Source: Diphasiastrum complanatum
Taxonomy: Eukaryota > Streptophyta > Lycopodiopsida > Lycopodiales > Lycopodiaceae
Length of the DNA: 64,000 bases
Direction of reading: 5' to 3'
NCBI GenBank assembly: GCA_029204225.1
Contig: CM055097.1
Location: 1,783,414-1,847,413, forward strand
Shown here: piece by piece, positions 58,505 through 64,000 of the stretch
Layout of the letters: every line of letters starts with the position of its first letter
Numbering within the stretch: position 1 is the stretch's first letter
Translations under genes and position numbers: made by a program
Notes under the pieces: model-generated
Told to the model about the DNA's origin: nothing
Databases searched by the model: none
The model's input: only the letters and a program-made list of their open reading frames with translations

Positions 58505-58775
58505 TATATATAGAAAAGCACGTGTGAAAAAAATGGCTTATGACACGTGTCAACATCTAACTGGTCCACGTGTATTGTCCGTACTGACAATAATGACTCA
58601 ATTATGAGGCCACGTGGGTCGAGACACATGCACGAATCAGATTTGAACACATGTCATTCTTCACGTAATAGATGTCAAATTAATCATTGTCTGCATAGGA
58701 ATATTAATGACGAATTATGCGTCGACATGTGTTGCTTTAAAACTCCTCCACACGTACAAAATTTTTTTATAAATA
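58505..58775. promoter_or_regulatory. Divergent promoter with four G-boxes
   Basis: Between the H3-like gene (minus) and gene B (plus): TATATATA at 58,505-58,512 facing the H3-like gene, and TATAAATA at 58,768-58,775 facing gene B. Between them are four perfect CACGTG G-boxes (58,519, 58,544, 58,567, 58,611). Plant bZIP and bHLH factors bind such boxes. The layout suits a shared bidirectional promoter; function is inferred. Confidence 0.55.
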
Positions 58776-59214
58776 GGCCATTTTCGACGCGGATTTTCAC
58801 GCAAATTTTCGATGTCTTATCCGGATATTGATTTCAAGCACGTCCTTTCTAGTATTTATGCACCGTTGACTTACTTGCGCTTGGAACCGATACTTCCTGG
58901 TCCAGTATCACATTCAAGCACATCTTACGGCTCATTTTTTTTCTAATCTTTGTACACATGTTCGGATCCGATACCTTGTTTTCTTATATCTCTTTCGAAC
59001 ACACATTGCCTTGAGGTTCTTGTCTGACCTGCATTTTGTAACTGAGAGCGATATTGAGAGTTTCACCTCTGTATTTTTTGCTGAAAATGTCCAATTTCGA
59101 TTCTAGTTTGTTTTTTTTTTTCATGAATTTGGCATTAGTGAGAATTTAGAGTATTTCAAATCTCTTTTTTCTTTCTTTTTTTTTATTCTTTCTTTTATTA
59201 TTGAGGGTCTTGGT

Positions 59215-60614
59215 GTGGAAACATTTTATGAAATTTATCTCAGATTTAAGTCTCTACTCAGTACTCCCTTATTCAGATCTCAGAATAAGAACATAATTCA
59301 TTATAAAGACCTAGTGGCACTCAACAAGCATAGCTATAAAACTAAGCTTGACAGAATGTTCACCAAGTTACATAATGATTTCAAGTCTGTAGATGAGTGC
59401 CCAATTCACAATAAAAAAATGTAGATTTGTTGATTTTCAGTCTGCATTTTTTTTTTCTTTTGTTAAATATTTTTGACGATTCGGAAACTGGCCCTTCCAC
59501 TTTTGAGGCTGCTTCTTCTAGTGGTACAAAGTTTGAAAAGTCGAAGATTGTAGACATAGAAACGTTTTTTATTGATATGAACGCTAGTTTAGATGACTAT
59601 ATAGATTTTGATCCTGTACGAAACAGGGCATCGTCCGGGCCCCAGAACCCTTTCTCAATCTGATAAATGTCTTATCACATTGTCTACTTATAATATAGAT
59701 AAAAAAAAATTTGACATTATCGGATATATCGGATCTTTTTTATTTCACTAAAGTTGAGACTCTTTGTATTTTGAACAAAGAACTTGATGAATTTTCAGAT
59801 ATAATTGACTTTGATGCCGATAATCTTCTCCCTGGTATTGATGATGTACATAGTGATGAGCTTTACTCAGGGAAAGATTGCTTAAAAATGGTTGTAGAGA
59901 AAATGTGCAACAAAAAAAATGATCTACCCTTTGAAGAGGAGTTTTTCATGATTCAAAGTCAGCTTAGATTTCCAAAACCAACTGTCTATTCACCAACTAT
60001 ATTGACATCGAGAGGTCGACATAATATTGATGGAGAGACAGCAATCAAGAAATACAATGCTGAATGCGTAAGTTTTGTATCTTATTTTGAACTATTAGAT
60101 TCGTTATGTCAGATTATATGTTGGAGCTTACTTTGGATTTTTTCATTTCTGGAAAACAATTTTTCTTGATGATTTTGCAATTCGTCGAGGAGGACAAAGA
60201 TCTTCTGCAGGAGAATTTTCAAGAGATCATGCACTGGGGCATTATCTGAAGTTTTTCAAAAATAATGAGATTAGTATTGCCCATTCAAAGTTTCATCAAC
60301 ATGGTGAGACAATGATTATGGGAATCAAGGCTTTGTCTCATTTTTTTGGAGAACGTAATTTTAATAAGGTGCATAGAATAATTTTTGTAAAGAAAACTAT
60401 TGCACTTAAAATTTTAGGATATGGACCAGTGAATTCCATGCTTAGATCATCTCATTTTGCAGTGTATGTTGCTTACGTTGATCTGAGTAAGCATGAAAAC
60501 TATGAGCTGTTGGATCCATACGAAAGAAGAAAATTGTTGTATGATTCTAAGTTACAACTTTCATTAAAGAAAATATCGGAAGCATAGTAGATACTGCTGA
60601 ATTGTACTTTGTAG
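59215..60614 (+). pseudogene. Gene B, copy 2 (unknown acidic protein)
   Basis: Possible first exon 59,215-59,424 (YEIYLRFKSLLSTPLF). A main block from about 59,470 (SGTKFEKSKIVDIETFFIDM, YIDFDPV, TLSDISDLFYF, DFDADNLLPGIDDVHSDELY, RFPKPTVYSPTILTS) runs to a donor GTAAGT at 60,068. The next exon, 60,153-60,614, reads KTIFLDDFAIRRRGQRSSAG, ALGHYLKFFKNNEISIAH and LSKHENYELLDPYERRKLL. The splice acceptor is changed (TTTCAG in copy 1, TTCTGG here). Exon 2 is open up to a stop near 60,586 where copy 1 continues. No domain recognised. Copy 1 is at 40,891. Confidence 0.65.
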
Positions 60615-60734
60615 AAAATTTTATTTAATATAAATTTTATTGTGTGTTTATTGCCTATTGGCTTGTATAAATTTGCATGTTTTTTGAAATTTTTAATAAT
60701 CTGTCGATTTTGTATTATGATGAATTTAGATTCT

Positions 60735-63106
60735 TCTGTAAAACCATTGAAAAAGTTGTAGTATATAGTTGTTCTTTGTGCTAGTCCCGCCATGTTGTGT
60801 ACTTTTATGAAATGTCGCTCTTGCTTGCCAATGAGATTTTTTCATTCCTTGCGATGACCATATGCTAAGACTTCCACTATTTATTGCAAAGAATGTCGAA
60901 TGATGTCGCAATATGTGTTGCATGTCATAAAAACATAATCTAAATCAATACCAAAAGTATCTAATTTAATTGCACATATTTGTCTATAGTAGTGTAACAA
61001 CGAAATCTTACCATATGATGTGTTATATGATCAACACCTCATGCACCGAACTGCATCCACAAATTCACTGGTTGTTTTCAGTATCATTTGTACATCAGTA
61101 TTTAAAAATTTATCTTTTCTCAAGTATTTCACCATGTTTTCTAATTTTTTTCAAACTTCTACCTTGTGTATACGAGTAGAACCTTCTTCTTCGAAATCTT
61201 GAGTTGCTGCAATAATCTCTTTCCAAACCGAGTATTGACTCTTGGATTGTTTGCCAAAATAATTTGATAAAAATCTTCGAGCTTTGGATTCTCCAATGCT
61301 CTCGGCTTGCATGGAATATTTTCTATTTTACCTGATAGTTTGTCATCTTTTCTTATTTTAACATGGCCTTTATATAAGCCTACTTTAGACAACACATCCT
61401 CTAATATGGAAATAGCTTCCTTCGCACCTGTCTCTGGCTCAAAATTTCATGCAAACAAGATGTGAAGATATATTATTTTTTCTATAATACGCACCTCCAC
61501 ATGCAATGTACAGATATGAACATTCTGAAAAGGAATCGGTAGTACAGGTTTCCAATCAAGATCTTGATATTCCTGTACTCCTTGTCATGTCTTTTGTTGT
61601 CTTCATGCAGTACAAACAAGGGTGTTTAGAGTTAGCGCCATGGGATACATTGAACATACATTTTAATGTCTTCAGATCTCTTGCTAAATGTCATTCAATG
61701 TTGAAAGTGCCAATTCTAGGAATATTGAGTAGAACTCCCTCCATGTAATTTTTTATAGTGGCAGGAAATGACGTTCTATTAAATATCCATGAGAGAATGT
61801 CATGGTCTTCTTTCATCACCTGTAAGAATATACAAAAACGTGATTAGCCTCATAATAATATTAACATAAAGAAGAATTCCCAAATGAAATCCATATTAAA
61901 ATGATTATCTCTATTTATTATGCAAAGAAACTGCTATACCTAAAATGCTGCCAACCAACAGATATCATTTTCTGATTGAACACTGCAATTGAGGCCTTTT
62001 GAATCTTCTAACTTTGAAAGTGCTCCATTCATGATCATGAGATTGACTCTTTCCATTTTTTGTTCTTTTATAATTTCAGACTCATCTAACATGAGAACAG
62101 CTCAAATCAACTTATTATTGACATTCTCATTTGTAATACCGTAAAAATTTATGATGAATGTTAGTAACTAATTAATGTCAATAAATAAATTGTTGGAATT
62201 GTTATATGCTAGACTTTCTCCTTTCCAGCAATACACTTCATTTATATGAGATGGATTACCAAGTATTGTTTGCATACCTTGGTTTAACATGTCTCTTTTT
62301 TTTTAAAGATGAAATGGTCGTGAGATTGAAAACTTTTTAATATTTACCTATGCAAATGCCTCATTTATCATCTTAAACATTGTTGCATATGTTTCTCTAC
62401 TGATGCTAGAAAAGTCACATGCCCCCTGAAGCAATGTAGTGTCTAATATTTTTCCAACTTCATTCATAATGCTATCAGTAACTGAAGCCTTAAGCTTTTT
62501 CATTTTATTATTGTTTAACATTGATTTCATAGATTTAGAAGTCAAAATAGAGCCTAGTGAGTTTCCAATCAAAATCTCATCGGCCAATGGTCTTCAACAA
62601 CCAATGTTAATCTGCATTGCAAACATAATGTTCATGAAAATGTCAGTAGAAATTAGGACACTCATAGTATTCACAGTAGTATAATAAACAAATTAACAGA
62701 AAGTTGAAATGAATAAATAACAAAACTAGCGATTATGAATGAATCAAAAAGTTCAAACAATATTCAATACCAAATAAGCTATAACTTACTTGAATGCACA
62801 AATTCGTCTTTTTATATGACCTCCTTTGGATGATAGATCACATATATCCTTGTTTACTAGTCTTTTCTTCTTGTTGCTTCGGACCTTTCTGTTGAGCACA
62901 TCCATATCTTTAACAAGAGACAAATATGAGCTACACATAGATTGAAATGCAATTTTTATCTCATCATTACTAGTTGTATAATGATGCAAAGAAGGTTTCA
63001 ACCTTTGGATCTCCTTCTTGGGCATCTCATTTTCATCCAAACAAGTTTTCAACTTTGTAGATTTTTCTTCGCACTCCTTTGATATTTTACTTGATTCCTC
63101 CTCCAA
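60735..63106 (-). pseudogene. Gene A, copy 2: transposase-like multi-exon gene
   Basis: Minus strand, about seven exons. Exon 1 (63,106-62,790) is a Lys/Glu-rich coiled coil. Exon 2 (62,611-62,347) and exon 3 (about 62,270-61,940) carry LGSILTSKSMKSMLNNNKM and GNPSHINEVYCWKGESL. Exon 4 (61,819-61,495) has HDILSWIFNRTSFPATIKNY, LLNIPRIGTFNIE, LKTLKCMFNVSHGANSKHPC and LYCMKTTKD. Exon 5 (about 61,425-61,172) has KLSGKIENIPCKPRALENPK and NNPRVNTRFGKRLL. The last exon (about 60,919-60,735) has GSLSIWSSQGMKKSHWQARA and STQHGG. An Asp motif, a Cys motif and a late Gln-Gly-x-Glu-Lys motif (Glu to Lys here, Glu in copy 1) suggest a DDE-type transposase. Several stops and a damaged acceptor (CAA for CAG) mark it dead. 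Confidence 0.6.
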
Positions 63107-63789
63107 ATAATGTATTTTTTACATTGAATGTGCATTCCCATAGAGCATCAAATTCTCACAGTAACCCAAAAGGGCATTCTTACTATGACACATATAGATT
63201 GTTAACTGAATGAAAATCTGGATGTTACAATGAACATGGATCAATAGGATATAATGTTCTTGATGACCATAAATCTACATGCTTTAGTTTTTCCTCCATG
63301 TATCAGACCATATCAGAAGTTGACAATATGGGTTGCTTTGAATTTCTCGTCTTGAGTGGAGCATATTTTGGTGACAGATCCACATAAAGATGATAAAGCT
63401 TTGTCATCAGTACAGTAGTATAGTAACAAACAACAAAATGATAATAACAAAGCTGGAGATGGTGCTAACGACTCTACTGGAGATAGAGACTAAACACTTG
63501 TTTTTACCCTGGAGATAGAAATGGCATAGGCTTTGTTTCAAAAATGTCACTCCTAATTCAAATTTTTTAGTGTTCCCAACTATTTGGAGAGAATATTTCA
63601 GCATTTTGAAAATTATATTTTAACAATGGTTAAGCACTAGTGAAGTTTGATTTGACTAGACTAAGGTGCATTCATTTACATGGAAAGTCGTGTGGGTAGA
63701 TGCATAAAGAAGTTAGAAAATGATATTATAATCACTTTATAATTATTTTTCTCTCTCATACATAACATTTCTTATAGGACCCTCTTTGG
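63107..63789. other. Intergenic, nothing recognised
   Basis: AT-rich; no motif-bearing frame. Confidence 0.45.
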
Positions 63790-64000
63790 GTCCATATTTT
63801 TTCTAATCATTGATCAGATTCGAATTTTATCTTATGACCTAAATCTGTAATTCTACTTACTAATAACAAATTTGTAGAGAGTTTAGGTACATATAAGACC
63901 TTTGATAGTAATTTGAATTGATCATGCTGGAATCGCAATCTTAAAGTACCTTCACCTTCAATAGTGTGAGAACTATTGTCACCAAGATGAACAAATTTTT
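63790..64000 (-). pseudogene. Copia protease/GAG-pre-integrase fragment
   Basis: Minus strand: VHLGDNSSHTIEGEGTLRLR, then VLYVPKLSTNLLLVSRITDL. This is the typical segment after the copia protease. It is open and continues beyond the window edge. Confidence 0.75.

Noticed and set aside
40891-63106. An endogenous giant-virus insertion as source of the H3-like and gene A/B unit
   Set aside because: Possible in principle because some large DNA viruses encode histones, but no capsid, polymerase or packaging gene is visible and genes have spliceosomal introns; not supported by this window alone.

Overview
The window is nuclear DNA of a land plant. It holds intron-containing genes of plant type (a plastid-type uracil phosphoribosyltransferase with a transit-like leader, and a plant-type stand-alone formiminotransferase domain), GT-AG introns, AATAAA signals, long (GA)n tracts and a dense layer of decayed transposons. 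There are no operons, ribosome binding sites or CRISPR arrays. The mix of Ty1/copia, Ty3/gypsy, CACTA, hAT, Helitron and a GIY-YIG Penelope-like element suggests a large repeat-rich genome, perhaps a fern, lycophyte or gymnosperm; that placement is inference.

Layout. 1-2,850: a copia relic with its 3' LTR and two tRNA-like SINE heads. 2,878-18,935: a 12-exon uracil phosphoribosyltransferase gene (292 codons plus stop) spread over 16 kb. Intron 2 carries a copia relic broken by a solo LTR, a hAT (BED plus DUF659) relic and an antisense copia relic. Intron 4 carries a Penelope-like retroelement whose GIY-YIG nuclease lies upstream of the reverse transcriptase, flanked by ~440-bp direct repeats. 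19,000-34,600: repeats, including a very small TRIM-like LTR element, a gypsy integrase relic, a large antisense copia element, a 118-bp GA tract and a GTAAGC-type minisatellite. 35,120-36,399: a clean two-exon formiminotransferase-domain gene, which with the uracil phosphoribosyltransferase is one of only two convincing host genes.

38,200-64,000: a nest of transposons around two partial copies of a multi-gene repeat I do not recognise by name. Each copy has a plus-strand gene ('gene B', unknown acidic protein) converging on a minus-strand, many-exon gene ('gene A') with a transposase-like layout: an LDES motif, a HGANSKHPCLYC cysteine motif and a GSLSIWSSQGMEKSH motif. In the fuller copy gene B is divergent from a minus-strand gene whose N-terminal part is a divergent histone H3 fold followed by a long non-histone extension. 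The shared upstream region has two TATA boxes and four perfect CACGTG boxes. All these genes carry stop codons here. Copy 1 is broken by a non-autonomous gypsy element, copia elements and a CACTA element.

The two items most worth following are the Penelope-like element with permuted domain order inside a housekeeping gene, and the A/B/H3-like multi-gene repeat.
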